From positions 1 through 62,373 of the forward strand of contig DAHUZH010000006.1 in assembly GCA_027306695.1 (NCBI GenBank): a stretch of 62,373 nucleotides of DNA, read 5' to 3'. The position numbers and the translations under genes were made by a program. The stretch is from Acidobacteriaceae bacterium. GTDB taxonomy: Bacteria > Acidobacteriota > Terriglobia > Terriglobales > Acidobacteriaceae. The notes beneath the pieces are model-generated. The model had not been told where the DNA came from. It did not search any database and saw only the letters and a program-made list of their open reading frames with translations. Positions 44,666 through 54,841 of this stretch are shown one piece after another; positions within the stretch are counted from its first letter, which is position 1; the number at the start of each line of letters is the position of its first letter.

Positions 44666-44681
44666 AGTTGCCCCCATAGCC

Positions 44682-47600
44682 TTACTCAATCACTCGGACA
44701 GCGCCTCGACCTACTAACTCCTCCACGCGCTCGACAAAGCCTTTGTCAGCGGCAACGCTGAGGCCCTCCGGTTCCAGCACGACGAGATACTCATCTTTCT
44801 GCTCGAAGTCGAGCAGAATTTTTCCTGGCCCCGGCGTGGCCACAATTATGGCGTGAAGCTGGGTGAGCGCGGCCTCGCTGGAGCAGTCGAGCGCGATGCG
44901 GATGCGCATGCTCGATGGCAGCCTGACCTTCACGTCTTCGAGCGCCGTGATGCTGGAGATGACCAGCTTCGGAGTGGCGTCCTCTTCCCCGCGCAGCACG
45001 CCACGCACCAGCACGGGAACGTCGATCTTCAATTTTTCCGTCAGCTTTTTATACGCCTCGGGAAAACAGATCAGGTCGATCTTGCCGGTCAGGTCTTCGA
45101 GCGATCCCTGCGCGTAGAGGTCGCCCTTGCGCGACTTGGCGACACGCATTCCGGTGAGAATGCCAGCAATGGAAATCTCATTTTCATTCTGCTGGTCGCG
45201 CCGGCCCGTGTTGAAGGCAGGCGTCATTTCGAGCGCGGTCTGCGTGTCCACTACGCCGTTCAGGTTGTGCAACTTCTCGGCATATTTCCCCAGCGGATGG
45301 CCGGAGACATAAAAGCCGAGCACATCTTTTTCGTTCTGCAGGCGCTGCGGCTCATCCCAGTCCGGCACGTTCGGCAGTTCCTCTTGCCGCTGGGCGCTGG
45401 CAGGCGCGTCGTTGAACAGGCCGAACAAACCATGCTGGCCCGCCGCCTGATCGCGCTGCGATTTCTGGGCGCGCTCCGTGGCCTTGTCGATGGCGGCCAT
45501 CAACGCCGCGCGCGGGCCGAAGCAGTCGAGCGCGCCGCTCTTGATGAGCGATTCCAGCACGCGCTTGTTCATGACACGCAGGTCGATGCGTTCGCAAAAA
45601 TCCCAGAAGGAGGTAAACGTCGCGCCTTCCTGCTCCACCTTGGCGCGGACCTGCAGGATGGAATCGATGGCGTTGCGCCCAACATTTTTTACGCCGGAAA
45701 GGCCGAAGCGGATCGCCTCTCCGCGCGGCGTAAAATCGGCGTCGCTCGAACGCACGTCCGGTGGCTCGACGGCGATGCCCATCTCGCGGCACTCCTTGAT
45801 GTACTTGACGACGTTGTCTGGCTTGCTGACTTCCGAGGTCAGCAGCGCGGCCATGAACTCTTTCGAGAAATGCGTCTTGAGATACGCCGTGTGATACGCC
45901 AGCAGTGCGTACGCAGCAGAGTGCGACTTGTTGAATCCATACCCGGCGAAGCGCTCCATCAGATCGAAAATATGTTCGATGGTCTTCTGCGGGAATTTTT
46001 TATCGAGCGCCCCCTGCACGAAACGGTTCCGCTGTCGGGCCATCTCCACCGGGTCCTTTTTTCCCATGGCGCGGCGCAGCAGGTCGGCCTCGCCCAGCGA
46101 ATATCCCCCGAGCACGTTGGCAATCTGCATCACCTGCTCCTGATACACGATGACGCCGAGCGTTTCTTTCAGGAGCGCTTCCAACTCGGGTAGTTCGTAC
46201 GTGACCTGTTTGCGGCCCCATTTGCGCTCGACAAAATCGTCAATCATCTGCATCGGCCCCGGACGATAGAGCGCGTTGAGCGCCGTCAGGTCGGCGACGG
46301 TGTCCGGCTTGTAGCGGCGCAGAACATCGCGCATGCCCTCGGATTCAAACTGAAACACGCCGGAGGTCAGCGCGCGGTGAAATACCTGCTCATAGGTCTG
46401 CTTATCGTCGAGCGGAATGGTGTCCATATTCACTTCGACGCCACGATTGACGCGGATCAGCCGCAACGCCTCATGAATGACCGTCAGCGCCGTCAGGCCA
46501 AGAAAGTCCATCTTCAGCAGGCCGATTTTTTCAATGGCCTTCATGTCATACGCGGTGACAATTTCGCCGTTCTTGCTGCGGCTCAGCGGGACCAGATTGG
46601 TCAGCGGTTCGGGAGCAATCACAACGCCAGCCGCATGCACGCCCGCGCCGCGCGCCAGTCCTTCCAGCCTGCGCGCGATGTCGATCAGTTCGCGAATCTG
46701 CGGGTCGTTCTCATACACCTGCTGGAGCGGCTCCGATTCTTTCAGCGCCGCGTCGATGGTCATGCCGATGGTTGCGGGAATCAGCTTGGCGATCTTGTCC
46801 ACCTCGCCATACGGCATATCGAGCGCGCGGCCCACGTCTTTAATCGCGGCCTTGGCCGCCATGGTGTTGAAGGTGATGATCTGCGCGACCTGCTCGCGGC
46901 CATATTTGCGCGTCACGTAATCGATCACTTCCCCGCGCCGGTTCATGCAAAAATCGATGTCGATGTCGGGCATCGACACGCGCTCGGGATTCAAAAAACG
47001 CTCGAATAGAAGATCGTCCTGTAGGGGATCGACGTCCGTGATGCTCATGGCGTAGGAGACCAGCGAGCCGGTCGCCGAACCGCGCCCAGGTCCGACAGGA
47101 ATGTCCTGCTCCTTCGCATAGCGGATGAAGTCCCAGACGATCAGAAAATACCCGGAGAATTTCATCTGCTGGATGCAGTCGATCTCCCGTTCCAGCCGTT
47201 GTTCGTACTCTTCTGTGGTGTGGCGCAGGTGTCCGGTATCGCGCAAATATCGGATCGATGTGTCCAGGCGATGGCGAAACCCTTCGCGGCAGACCTTCGC
47301 AAAATAGCTGTCGATGGTGAATCCCGGCGGCACATCGAACTGCGGAAACGAATTGGTGACTTTGCTGATCTTGGCATTGCAGCGCTCGGCAAACTGCATG
47401 GTGCGCGAGACGACTTCAGGATTATGCGAAAAAACGCTCAGCATTTCCTCGGCGGACTTTACGTAGAACTGATCGCCGTCGAAGCGAAAACGTTTTTCGT
47501 CGTGGATGGTGCTGCCGGTCTGCACGCAGAGCAACAGATCGTGCGCGTGATGATCGTCATGGCCAATGTAGTGGCTGTCATTGGTGGCAATCAGGGGAAT

Positions 47601-48191
47601 GTCGAGATCTTTTTCCAGGCGAAAAAGATCGGCGTGGATCTTTTTTTCAAGCTCCAGGCCCTGGTCCTGAATCTCCAGAAAAAAATTGCCGCGACCGAAA
47701 ATATCTTCATACTGCTTGGCGGTCGTGCGCGCGGCGTCGTAATTGCTTTTCATCAGGTGGCCGCAGAGTTCGCCAGCCAAACAGCCGGAAAATCCAATCA
47801 GGCCCTTGGCATGTTCAGCAAGATATTTTTTGCTGATGCGCGGTTTGCGATAGAAGCCATGCAGCGACGCCTCGGAGGTGATGCGCACTAGATTGCGGTA
47901 GCCCTCTTCGTTTTCCGCAATCACCAGCAGGTGGTGGTAGACATCGCCCTGTGGGTCGGCGCGATGGTCCTCCTTCTGGCAGATGTAAAGTTCGCAGCCC
48001 AGGATGGGGTTGATCTCATATTTTTTGGCGGCATCGAAGAACTGGACAGCGCCATAGATATTGCCATGGTCCGTCATGGCGACGGCCTTCTGGCCCATGC
48101 CTTTGACGTGCTTCACCAGCTTTTCAACGTCGCAGGCACCGTCGAGCAGCGAGTAGTCCGTGTGCAGATGCAGATGAGTAAATTCAGCCAT
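44682..48191 (-). CDS. dnaE: DNA polymerase III subunit alpha
   Basis: Replicative polymerase, 1169 aa from the ATG at 48191 (MAEFTHLHLHTDYSLLDGAC). The frame runs further upstream, but that part is unlike the family. PHP domain: HLHLH and AVAMTDHGNIYGAVQF (residues about 1-270). Polymerase core: GPGRGSATGSLVSY, catalytic aspartates in PDIDIDFCMNRRGEVIDY (about 400-410), and AGVHAAGVVI. Helix-hairpin-helix and OB-fold regions follow (ISIAGILTGMRV). The C-terminus is short, as in DnaE1. No intein. Divergent from the MFS gene. Confidence 0.97.
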   Translation of the reverse strand: MAEFTHLHLHTDYSLLDGACDVEKLVKHVKGMGQKAVAMTDHGNIYGAVQFFDAAKKYEINPILGCELYICQKEDHRADPQGDVYHHLLVIAENEEGYRNLVRITSEASLHGFYRKPRISKKYLAEHAKGLIGFSGCLAGELCGHLMKSNYDAARTTAKQYEDIFGRGNFFLEIQDQGLELEKKIHADLFRLEKDLDIPLIATNDSHYIGHDDHHAHDLLLCVQTGSTIHDEKRFRFDGDQFYVKSAEEMLSVFSHNPEVVSRTMQFAERCNAKISKVTNSFPQFDVPPGFTIDSYFAKVCREGFRHRLDTSIRYLRDTGHLRHTTEEYEQRLEREIDCIQQMKFSGYFLIVWDFIRYAKEQDIPVGPGRGSATGSLVSYAMSITDVDPLQDDLLFERFLNPERVSMPDIDIDFCMNRRGEVIDYVTRKYGREQVAQIITFNTMAAKAAIKDVGRALDMPYGEVDKIAKLIPATIGMTIDAALKESEPLQQVYENDPQIRELIDIARRLEGLARGAGVHAAGVVIAPEPLTNLVPLSRSKNGEIVTAYDMKAIEKIGLLKMDFLGLTALTVIHEALRLIRVNRGVEVNMDTIPLDDKQTYEQVFHRALTSGVFQFESEGMRDVLRRYKPDTVADLTALNALYRPGPMQMIDDFVERKWGRKQVTYELPELEALLKETLGVIVYQEQVMQIANVLGGYSLGEADLLRRAMGKKDPVEMARQRNRFVQGALDKKFPQKTIEHIFDLMERFAGYGFNKSHSAAYALLAYHTAYLKTHFSKEFMAALLTSEVSKPDNVVKYIKECREMGIAVEPPDVRSSDADFTPRGEAIRFGLSGVKNVGRNAIDSILQVRAKVEQEGATFTSFWDFCERIDLRVMNKRVLESLIKSGALDCFGPRAALMAAIDKATERAQKSQRDQAAGQHGLFGLFNDAPASAQRQEELPNVPDWDEPQRLQNEKDVLGFYVSGHPLGKYAEKLHNLNGVVDTQTALEMTPAFNTGRRDQQNENEISIAGILTGMRVAKSRKGDLYAQGSLEDLTGKIDLICFPEAYKKLTEKLKIDVPVLVRGVLRGEEDATPKLVISSITALEDVKVRLPSSMRIRIALDCSSEAALTQLHAIIVATPGPGKILLDFEQKDEYLVVLEPEGLSVAADKGFVERVEELVGRGAVRVIE

Positions 48192-48362
48192 GTTCGCATC
48201 TTCAATTCTAGTCGGCGTCCCGAAAAGAAACGCAGGCATTGCGAAATAGAAGCTATTCGGCTGAGGAAATCTGGACGGAAATTCGCGCTCCTGTCCAGGC
48301 CCCGATTGCATCCACCGGCATCTGCCTGCATCTACACTGATGTAGAAGTACCCTGAAATTTC

Positions 48363-49721
48363 ATGCCTGAAGTTGAAAATCCAACCCACAGTACAGTGAC
48401 GCCTTCCGTACCTGAGAAAGGAAGACTTTCGCACGCATGGCGGGCGCTGCGCCATCGCAATTTTCGTCTGTTCTTTGGCGGCCAGAGCATTTCGCTCATC
48501 GGCACATGGATGACGCGAATCGCCACGGCTTGGCTGGTATATCGGCTGACCGGCTCGGCGTGGTTGCTGGGCATTGTGGGTTTTGCCGGGCAAATTCCAA
48601 CATTTCTGCTGGCGCCGTTTGCCAGTGTGTGGGTAGACCGGCTCAATCGCCGCACCGTTCTTGTCGTCACGCAGACGCTGGCCATGGTGCAGTCGCTGGC
48701 CCTGGCTGCCCTTACTTTAAGTCACCGCATTACGATTACAGAAATTCTTTGGCTCAGCGTACTTCAGGGATTGATCAATGCATTCGATATGCCGGGACGG
48801 CAGGCCTTCATGGTTCAGATGATCGAAGACCGACAGGACCTGGGCAATGCCATCGCCCTCAATTCCTCCATGGTGAACATGGCGCGACTGGTCGGCCCCT
48901 CGCTGGCGGGACTGGTGATTGCGGGCTTTGGCGAAGGCTACTGCTTTTTAATCGATGGCTTCAGCTATCTCGCCGTAATCCTGTCGCTGCTGATGATGCG
49001 GCTGCATTCTCCCGCTGGGCGATCGACACTCGTGACGAAGATTGTGCCAATGTTTGAACAACTCAAAGAAGGCTGGACCTATGTTTCCAGGTTCGCACCA
49101 GTGCGCACCATTCTCCTGCTGTTTGCAATGGTCAGCCTGATGGGGATGCCATTCACGGTGCTGATGCCGGTCTTTGCCGCCAAGGTGCTCCACGGCGGCC
49201 CGCACACGCTCGGTTTTCTGATGGGCGCTGTCGGAACAGGCGCGCTGATCTCGGCGATTTCTCTCGCCTTGCGCCGGACAGTCCTGGGACTTGGACGCAT
49301 CATCGCCTTATCTGCGGCAATCTTCGGCGCGGGCCTGATCGCTTTCGGATTGTCACGGGTGCTATGGCTTTCGCTGCTCCTAATGCTGGTTACAGGCTAT
49401 GGGATGATGCAAGGAATGGCCGCCAGCAACACCATCATACAAACCATCATCCCGGAAGACATGCGCGGACGGGTGATGAGCTACTACACCATGGCCTTCG
49501 TGGGAATGGCGCCGTTTGGCAGCCTGCTGGCGGGTGCGTTGGCGCATTGGGTGGGTGCTCCGATGACGCTGGTGATCACCGGCGCGTTCTGCATTGCGGG
49601 GGCGGGATGGTTTGCCATGCAACTGCCGAACATCCGGCTGCATATCCGGCCCATCTATAGGGAGCTTGGAATTCTGCCTACGGAAGTGGCCGCGGCCCTT
49701 GCGAATGGAGCGGGCAATTAG
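48363..49721 (+). CDS. MFS exporter (EntS/MFS_3-like)
   Basis: 452 aa with about 12 hydrophobic segments. FRLFFGGQSISLIGTWMTRI and VWVDRLNRRTVLVVTQTLAM (the loop 2-3 motif) are typical of the MFS_3/enterobactin-exporter-like subfamily. INAFDMPGRQAFMVQMIEDR and NAIALNSSMVNMARLVGPSLAG are strongly conserved there. Likely a proton-driven exporter; substrate unknown. The start ATG at 48363 gives a short charged N-terminus before the first helix. Stands alone. Confidence 0.9.
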   Translation: MPEVENPTHSTVTPSVPEKGRLSHAWRALRHRNFRLFFGGQSISLIGTWMTRIATAWLVYRLTGSAWLLGIVGFAGQIPTFLLAPFASVWVDRLNRRTVLVVTQTLAMVQSLALAALTLSHRITITEILWLSVLQGLINAFDMPGRQAFMVQMIEDRQDLGNAIALNSSMVNMARLVGPSLAGLVIAGFGEGYCFLIDGFSYLAVILSLLMMRLHSPAGRSTLVTKIVPMFEQLKEGWTYVSRFAPVRTILLLFAMVSLMGMPFTVLMPVFAAKVLHGGPHTLGFLMGAVGTGALISAISLALRRTVLGLGRIIALSAAIFGAGLIAFGLSRVLWLSLLLMLVTGYGMMQGMAASNTIIQTIIPEDMRGRVMSYYTMAFVGMAPFGSLLAGALAHWVGAPMTLVITGAFCIAGAGWFAMQLPNIRLHIRPIYRELGILPTEVAAALANGAGN

Positions 49722-49768
49722 GGCGATTTGCTGGCTTCAATAAGTCAATCGCTTCCAAGCCGCTTGTT

Positions 49769-51835
49769 TTATTTGCCGGATTTTTTCTTTGCGGCCGGCT
49801 TCGGCCTGCCAGTGCTCGTGGGCTTTTTGAGGAGCGGCTTGGCAGCGGTTTTAACCGCCAGCTTCGGCGCGGGCTTTGTAGCTTTCTTCACTGTTGTCTT
49901 GGTAGCCGGTTTCCCAGCCGCCTTTTGGGGCGATGGCTTGGCAATCGTCTTGTGGGCAGGCTTGCCGGAAGTGCGCGCGACCACCTTTACTGTTGCGGAC
50001 GTCTTAGCTGACTTCTTCGCTGGCGGACGCGCAATTTTTGCACTCGCGTTGCTGCTGGGCTTTACCGAACCAGCTGGTTTATGCGCGGATGCCGCCGCTT
50101 TTACGGCAGGCTTGGCGCTTGCCTTCGCTGCGGGCTTCACGCTTTTCGCTGCCGCCTTGGTTACAGCCGGCTGCGGATGTTTTGCGGCTCCAACTGTCTT
50201 TTCCGGCTTGGCGGCTACGGGCTTCTTCGCTGCGGCAGCGGGCGCGGCAACCTTCCCGGATGCAGGCACGCTCTTCGCAGCCGTCTTCGACGCCTCCGGC
50301 TTTGCAGCAGATTTTGCCGCAGTCGTTTTCACAGCGCCAGCTTTCGCGGCTGCCGTTTTACCTGTCGGTGATTTTCCGGCGGCTGCCGTGGTCTCGACCG
50401 GCGCAGTTGAGTCGGAAGCAACAGCTTCGCCTGCAGCGACCATCGCTATCTCACCAGACGCTGCGGCGGCGGCCTTCCTGGACGCTTTTTTTCCTTTGCC
50501 CTTGGCATCGACCACACGCTTGACGCTGCGGCTGCGGCGCACGATCACAGGCGGAGGCGGCGCTGGAGGCGAGTACGGCTCGGCGAATTTGCGGATCGCC
50601 TCTTCATTCGGCAGCTCGTTGTCCATAAAGGCGAAGGTCAGTTTATCGAGCAGCTCCGCATAGCCTTCGACATTGGGCAGAATGCGCATGTCCTGCAAAA
50701 TTGCATTGGGGATTTTCTGGCGCGCTTCCGGCCATTTGGTAAAGAAGTTTTCAAACTTGCTCTGGATGGCCGCGCCTTTGGCGGTAAAGAAAAGCCACAG
50801 CACCGCTTCCTGCTTGGCGCTATGCAGCAGCTTCCAAAGCTGCGAAGGTTTGGCGGCGTCCTTGGAAGTAATCTGTTGAAGGATTTTTTTGGCGTTACCA
50901 TCCAGCGCTTCCGCTTCGTGGATGAGGTCTGTGCGCACAAACAGCCTCTTCAGAGATCCCAAATGACTGGACGATAATTTGGCGGTCAGCAAACGAAACT
51001 GTGCAGCCGAAGGGTCCGGGCGCAGGCCCGCCATCAACAACTGCACCAGGCGTTCGTGCAGACGCTCCAGCCCTTGCGCATCGACGGAATGACTGTTCCA
51101 GGAGGTGGACAGATGCTCCATCCAGCCTTCGGACTCCAGGGCCTTGATGACATGCAAAGGCTCTTCTTCGTAGGCGATCTCTTCCAGTTCATACCCGCGC
51201 TGCACTGCGGTAATCGCACTGATGACGCCTTCGGCTTTGGCATTCTGGTAGCGCGTCCTGGTGCGTTCGTCCATCTCCCAACCGGTGCGGGAGAGAAGCC
51301 GCGTTGCGCGCACCATCCGAATGGGATCTTCAAGGAAACCGTAATTGCCGGCCAACCGCAGTTGCCGCGCGGAGATGTCGGCCATGCCATTGAGCGGATC
51401 GAGCATCAGCCCCCAGGAGCCTTCATTCAACGACAACGCCATGGCGTTGGCGGTAAAATCGCGGCGGCGCAGATCGTCCAGAATCGCGGCGGGGCGATAC
51501 TCGGGCCGGGCCGGTTTGGGGAAGGTTTCCGTCCGCGCAGCGGAGATTTCAACGCGCGCCTGATGACCGAACCGGAGATAGAGCGTGTGCGACGGTTCAT
51601 GTTCGCCGGTGATGGTAAATCCGGCTTTTTCCAGGTCTTTCTTAAATTTGAGAGGGTTCCCCTGTACCGTGATGTCCAGGTCGCGCACGGAAGCGCCACT
51701 GACAATATCGCGGACCGCTCCGCCGGTAAGAAACACAGTGATGTTCCGCGCCCGGGCCACGTCGGTCATGGCGTTCAGAGCTTGTCTTTGGTGCGGGGAT
51801 AGTTTGGATTCGAGCAGTTGGATATAATCGGGCAT
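49769..51835 (-). CDS. CCA-adding/poly(A) polymerase-type nucleotidyltransferase with histone-H1-like tail
   Basis: 688 aa from the ATG at 51835 (MPDYIQLLESKL). Residues about 20-140 are the polymerase-beta-type nucleotidyltransferase head: FLTGGAVRDIVSG, RDLDITVQG (metal Asp pair), RRDFTANAMAL and the RNA-binding-type FLEDPIRMVRATRLLSRTG. It thus adds nucleotides to RNA 3' ends, either CCA or poly(A). The body to about 430 is helical. The last 240-odd residues are almost only Ala, Lys, Pro, Ser and Thr in repeated AAKP/PAKK-type units, like histone H1 or AlgP/AlgR3-type tails. This is a single continuous frame with no stop or shift between parts. Confidence 0.88.
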   Translation of the reverse strand: MPDYIQLLESKLSPHQRQALNAMTDVARARNITVFLTGGAVRDIVSGASVRDLDITVQGNPLKFKKDLEKAGFTITGEHEPSHTLYLRFGHQARVEISAARTETFPKPARPEYRPAAILDDLRRRDFTANAMALSLNEGSWGLMLDPLNGMADISARQLRLAGNYGFLEDPIRMVRATRLLSRTGWEMDERTRTRYQNAKAEGVISAITAVQRGYELEEIAYEEEPLHVIKALESEGWMEHLSTSWNSHSVDAQGLERLHERLVQLLMAGLRPDPSAAQFRLLTAKLSSSHLGSLKRLFVRTDLIHEAEALDGNAKKILQQITSKDAAKPSQLWKLLHSAKQEAVLWLFFTAKGAAIQSKFENFFTKWPEARQKIPNAILQDMRILPNVEGYAELLDKLTFAFMDNELPNEEAIRKFAEPYSPPAPPPPVIVRRSRSVKRVVDAKGKGKKASRKAAAAASGEIAMVAAGEAVASDSTAPVETTAAAGKSPTGKTAAAKAGAVKTTAAKSAAKPEASKTAAKSVPASGKVAAPAAAAKKPVAAKPEKTVGAAKHPQPAVTKAAAKSVKPAAKASAKPAVKAAASAHKPAGSVKPSSNASAKIARPPAKKSAKTSATVKVVARTSGKPAHKTIAKPSPQKAAGKPATKTTVKKATKPAPKLAVKTAAKPLLKKPTSTGRPKPAAKKKSGK

Positions 51836-52033
51836 GCCCAGTTTGCGCCTCGGCCAGCAGTCAGGTTTTCTTGCCGCTAAAACCAATCTTTTCAGTTAGA
51901 TGTAGGCGACGATGTCGCGCACACGATGTTCTACAATACCATATCGAAGGCTGTTCTTCCAAGCCGATTGCACAATTTACGTTGCGCCAGTTGCGCTTCA
52001 TGCGACAATCCTGGCTAAAGTTTGGAGCATAGT

Positions 52034-52528
52034 GTGGCCGCTGCCGGTTCAAGCCGAAAAAAAGTAATTGTCTTCAAGTTCAGCCGCGACTGGCAGTCCG
52101 GCTATGTGGATCCCTCCGGGTTTGCCCACGATGGCAGACTGGAACTGCTAGACATGACAGGCAAAGTGCTCTCTGTGGCGCTCGACGACGTGAAGATGAT
52201 GTGTTTCGTGCGAGATTTTTTGCCGGGCGACGCGAGCAACCCGGAACGGCAGGCCCGGCGCAATTTCACTTCCCGCCCGCGCACGGCTGGCCTGTGGCTG
52301 CGCATGCGTCTGCGGGATGGAGAAGAACTGGAAGGGCTGGCCAGCAACGATGTTTCTTTTCTGGAAGCGGAAGGCATCCAGTTTGCACCGCCGGACATGC
52401 GATCCAACACGCAGCGGATTTTCGTCCCGCGCAAGGCCCTGCAATCGCTGGAGGTTGTCGCCGTCATCCATCCCAGCACGCGACGCAAGCTGGATCTGAC
52501 CGAGCAGGAACGGCTGTTCGCCAGCTAA
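52034..52528 (+). CDS. Hypothetical cytoplasmic protein (164 aa)
   Basis: I do not recognise the family. GTG at 52034 is preferred over TTG at 52022 because GGAG lies about 7 bases upstream of it. The protein is hydrophilic with alternating beta-type segments: IVFKFSRDWQSGYVDPSGFA, LELLDMTGKVLSVALDDVKM, GLWLRMRLRDGEELEGLASN and FLEAEGIQFAPPDM, then a basic patch FVPRKALQSLEVV. The pattern resembles a small beta-barrel regulator. Divergent from the CCA/poly(A) polymerase gene and followed by an acyltransferase. Confidence 0.6.
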   Translation: MAAAGSSRKKVIVFKFSRDWQSGYVDPSGFAHDGRLELLDMTGKVLSVALDDVKMMCFVRDFLPGDASNPERQARRNFTSRPRTAGLWLRMRLRDGEELEGLASNDVSFLEAEGIQFAPPDMRSNTQRIFVPRKALQSLEVVAVIHPSTRRKLDLTEQERLFAS

Positions 52529-52562
52529 ATTCTCAAACCACGGAAGTGTGACGCCCATTCTT

Positions 52563-53738
52563 ATGGTTTCCTCTGCTCCCACGGCAACGAATACCAGCAG
52601 CACTCTGCCCATGGCGCAGGGAGGCAAGCTCACAGTGTTGCAGGGACTGCGCGCGGTCGCTGCGCTGCTGGTGGTCTGGACGCATTCCATCGACGCCGCG
52701 GGCGCGTACGCTTCTTCCCGGCAAGGCGATTTTTTTCATCTGGCGGGTTTTGGCGCCTGCGGGCTGGACATTTTTTTTGTCATCAGCGGCTTTATCGTCT
52801 CGCTGGTGGCCTCGCGCGCCGCGGCGCAGGACCAGCATTCCGCAGGCAAATTTCTATCTCGCCGTTTCACCCGCATCTACCCGCTGTATTGGATTTTGAC
52901 CGTGGTCGTCATTCTGACAGCGGAGCTCGGCGCGCACCCCATTGCGTGGCATAGCGTTTCCTGGCTGCCAACGGCGTTGCTGCTTCCCTCTTTGAGCTAT
53001 CCGGTGGCTTCGCCTATCCTCTCGCTGGGATGGAGCCTGGTCTTCGAGATGTATTTCTATTTTGTACTGGCGGCATGGATGGCGCTCACGCCGCGCCACC
53101 TGGTGCGCAATACAATTTTCTTTTTGGGTGCGATGGTGTCGGTGGGCGCGGTCGCCAGCTTTCATCGTCCGTTGCTGATTCTATGGTCGAATCCGATTTT
53201 GCTGGAGTTTTTATTCGGCTGCGCCATCGGTCTGCTGTATTCTCGCTTGCTCCTGCCGTCGCACACGGGATCGAATGACTCTCGCCGCGTTTCAATCCTG
53301 GGCCGAGGACTGACAGCGCTGGGGGCAGCGGCGCTGACAGCGACGATGTTCACCGGCTATGGCACTGCGAATTTTGAAGGGATGATTCTGAACGGCCAGA
53401 GTAGCTGGCTGCGGGTCGGCGTCTGGGGTGTACCCTCCGCGCTGCTGGTGCTGGGTGCCGTGTTGTGGAGTCCGGCGATGCAGTCCTTCCCGGCGCGCCT
53501 GCTGGTTTTTCTGGGCGACGCTTCCTACTCCATTTATCTCTGTACCGTTCCCGCGCGCAGCGGAGTGGAACATTTCTGGCGCTACTTGGGCCGCTGGGGT
53601 GGGGACACCGGCATCGTGCTCTGCGGGATCGCATGCACGCTCGCCGGGGTTGTCTGCTATCTTGTTGTCGAGCGGCCACTGATGCGCTTCTTTCATAACT
53701 GGTACAAACAGATTCCCTTCCAGGTATCTGCAAAATAG
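52563..53738 (+). CDS. Acyltransferase 3 (OafA/ExoZ-like) membrane protein
   Basis: 391 aa with about ten hydrophobic helices. LTVLQGLRAVAALLVVWTHS carries the family's R-x10-H pair, and GLDIFFVISGFIVSLVASR, FLSRRFTRIYPLYWI and LGWSLVFEMYFYFVLAAWMA are the other conserved segments. Members O-acetylate cell-surface glycans. The start could be ATG 52563 or GTG 52548; neither has a well-placed ribosome site. Follows the hypothetical gene by 34 bases. No glycan-synthesis genes adjoin it. Confidence 0.88.
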   Translation: MVSSAPTATNTSSTLPMAQGGKLTVLQGLRAVAALLVVWTHSIDAAGAYASSRQGDFFHLAGFGACGLDIFFVISGFIVSLVASRAAAQDQHSAGKFLSRRFTRIYPLYWILTVVVILTAELGAHPIAWHSVSWLPTALLLPSLSYPVASPILSLGWSLVFEMYFYFVLAAWMALTPRHLVRNTIFFLGAMVSVGAVASFHRPLLILWSNPILLEFLFGCAIGLLYSRLLLPSHTGSNDSRRVSILGRGLTALGAAALTATMFTGYGTANFEGMILNGQSSWLRVGVWGVPSALLVLGAVLWSPAMQSFPARLLVFLGDASYSIYLCTVPARSGVEHFWRYLGRWGGDTGIVLCGIACTLAGVVCYLVVERPLMRFFHNWYKQIPFQVSAK

Positions 53739-53863
53739 ATATGTTCCGCCAGCAATGGACGGTCTGAAGTTTTCACCATCCGCAAGTGGCCTTTGAAACG
53801 TTCTATAAATAGCAGGACAAAGATGCAGTCGCATCTGTCTAATAGCGGTAAGGAGTTGCCACA

Positions 53864-54835
53864 ATGCTGATTCGTAAACCATCCGACATTCCGTCTTCTG
53901 AGATCACATCGCAGTCCGACTACATGAATCGCCGCAAGTTCATGGCTGGGGCTGCCGCCGTGGGCGCGGCTGCGCTGGGCGCGGAGCGGCTGATGAACCT
54001 GGCTTCTCCGCAACAGGCGGTGCATGCGGACACGAAATTGCCGACCGTGCCCAGCAAATACTCGACGACAGGCGTAACGCCAACATCTTTCGAGGACATT
54101 ACGCACTACAACAATTTTTACGAATTCGGCACGGATAAGACCGATCCGGCGCGCAACGCATGGCGGCTGCAGACCAGTCCGTGGAGCGTGAAAGTCGATG
54201 GCCTGGTGAAACAAAAGAAGACCTTCGACATCGACGCTCTGATGAAGTTGTATCCGCTGGAAGACCGCATTTACCGGCATCGCTGCGTGGAGGCGTGGAG
54301 CATGGTGATTCCGTGGGTGGGCTATTCGCTTTCGGAATTCATCAACGCCTGCGAGCCGCTCAGCTCCGCGCGCTATGTTCAATTCTTGTCGCTCGACAAC
54401 ACAAAAGAAGAACCCTGGATCAATTCCGTCCATCTGGACTGGCCCTACTCGGAGGGCCTGCGCATGGATGAGGCCATGAACCCGCTGACGCTGTTCACCT
54501 TTGGCCTGTATGGCCAGCCGCTGCCCAAGCAGGATGGCGCTCCGGTGCGCATCGTGCTGCCGTGGAAGTACGGCTTCAAGTCTGCGAAATCGCTGGTGGA
54601 GATCAAATTTGTGAAGAACCAGCCGCGCACCACATGGAATGAGTCCGCGCCCAACGAGTACGGTTTCTACTCCAACGTGAATCCGAACGTGGACCATCCG
54701 CGCTGGAGCCAGAAGTATGAGCGTGTCATCGGCGCGCCGTTCTGGAAGGCCCGGCAACCGACGCTGATGTTCAACGGCTACGGCGACCAGGTTGCGTCCA
54801 TGTATCAAGGAATGGACCTCCGCAAGAATTTTTAA
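53864..54835 (+). CDS. msrP: Protein-methionine-sulfoxide reductase catalytic subunit MsrP
   Basis: Periplasmic molybdopterin enzyme that repairs oxidised methionines in envelope proteins. 323 aa. Tat signal: [18 protein letters not shown]. The Mo-coordinating cysteine is C141 in [43 protein letters not shown] and [19 protein letters not shown] match the YedY family. Strong AAGGAG ribosome site upstream. msrQ follows after 6 bases, making the standard msrPQ operon. Confidence 0.96.
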   Translation: MLIRKPSDIPSSEITSQSDYMNRRKFMAGAAAVGAAALGAERLMNLASPQQAVHADTKLPTVPSKYSTTGVTPTSFEDITHYNNFYEFGTDKTDPARNAWRLQTSPWSVKVDGLVKQKKTFDIDALMKLYPLEDRIYRHRCVEAWSMVIPWVGYSLSEFINACEPLSSARYVQFLSLDNTKEEPWINSVHLDWPYSEGLRMDEAMNPLTLFTFGLYGQPLPKQDGAPVRIVLPWKYGFKSAKSLVEIKFVKNQPRTTWNESAPNEYGFYSNVNPNVDHPRWSQKYERVIGAPFWKARQPTLMFNGYGDQVASMYQGMDLRKNF

Positions 54836-54841
54836 GCCTGC

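Noticed and set aside
44853-46193. 446-codon open frame on the plus strand, antisense to dnaE
   Set aside because: It lies wholly inside the catalytic and C-terminal part of dnaE and has Arg/Gln/His-rich composition, typical of an antisense frame in high-GC DNA.
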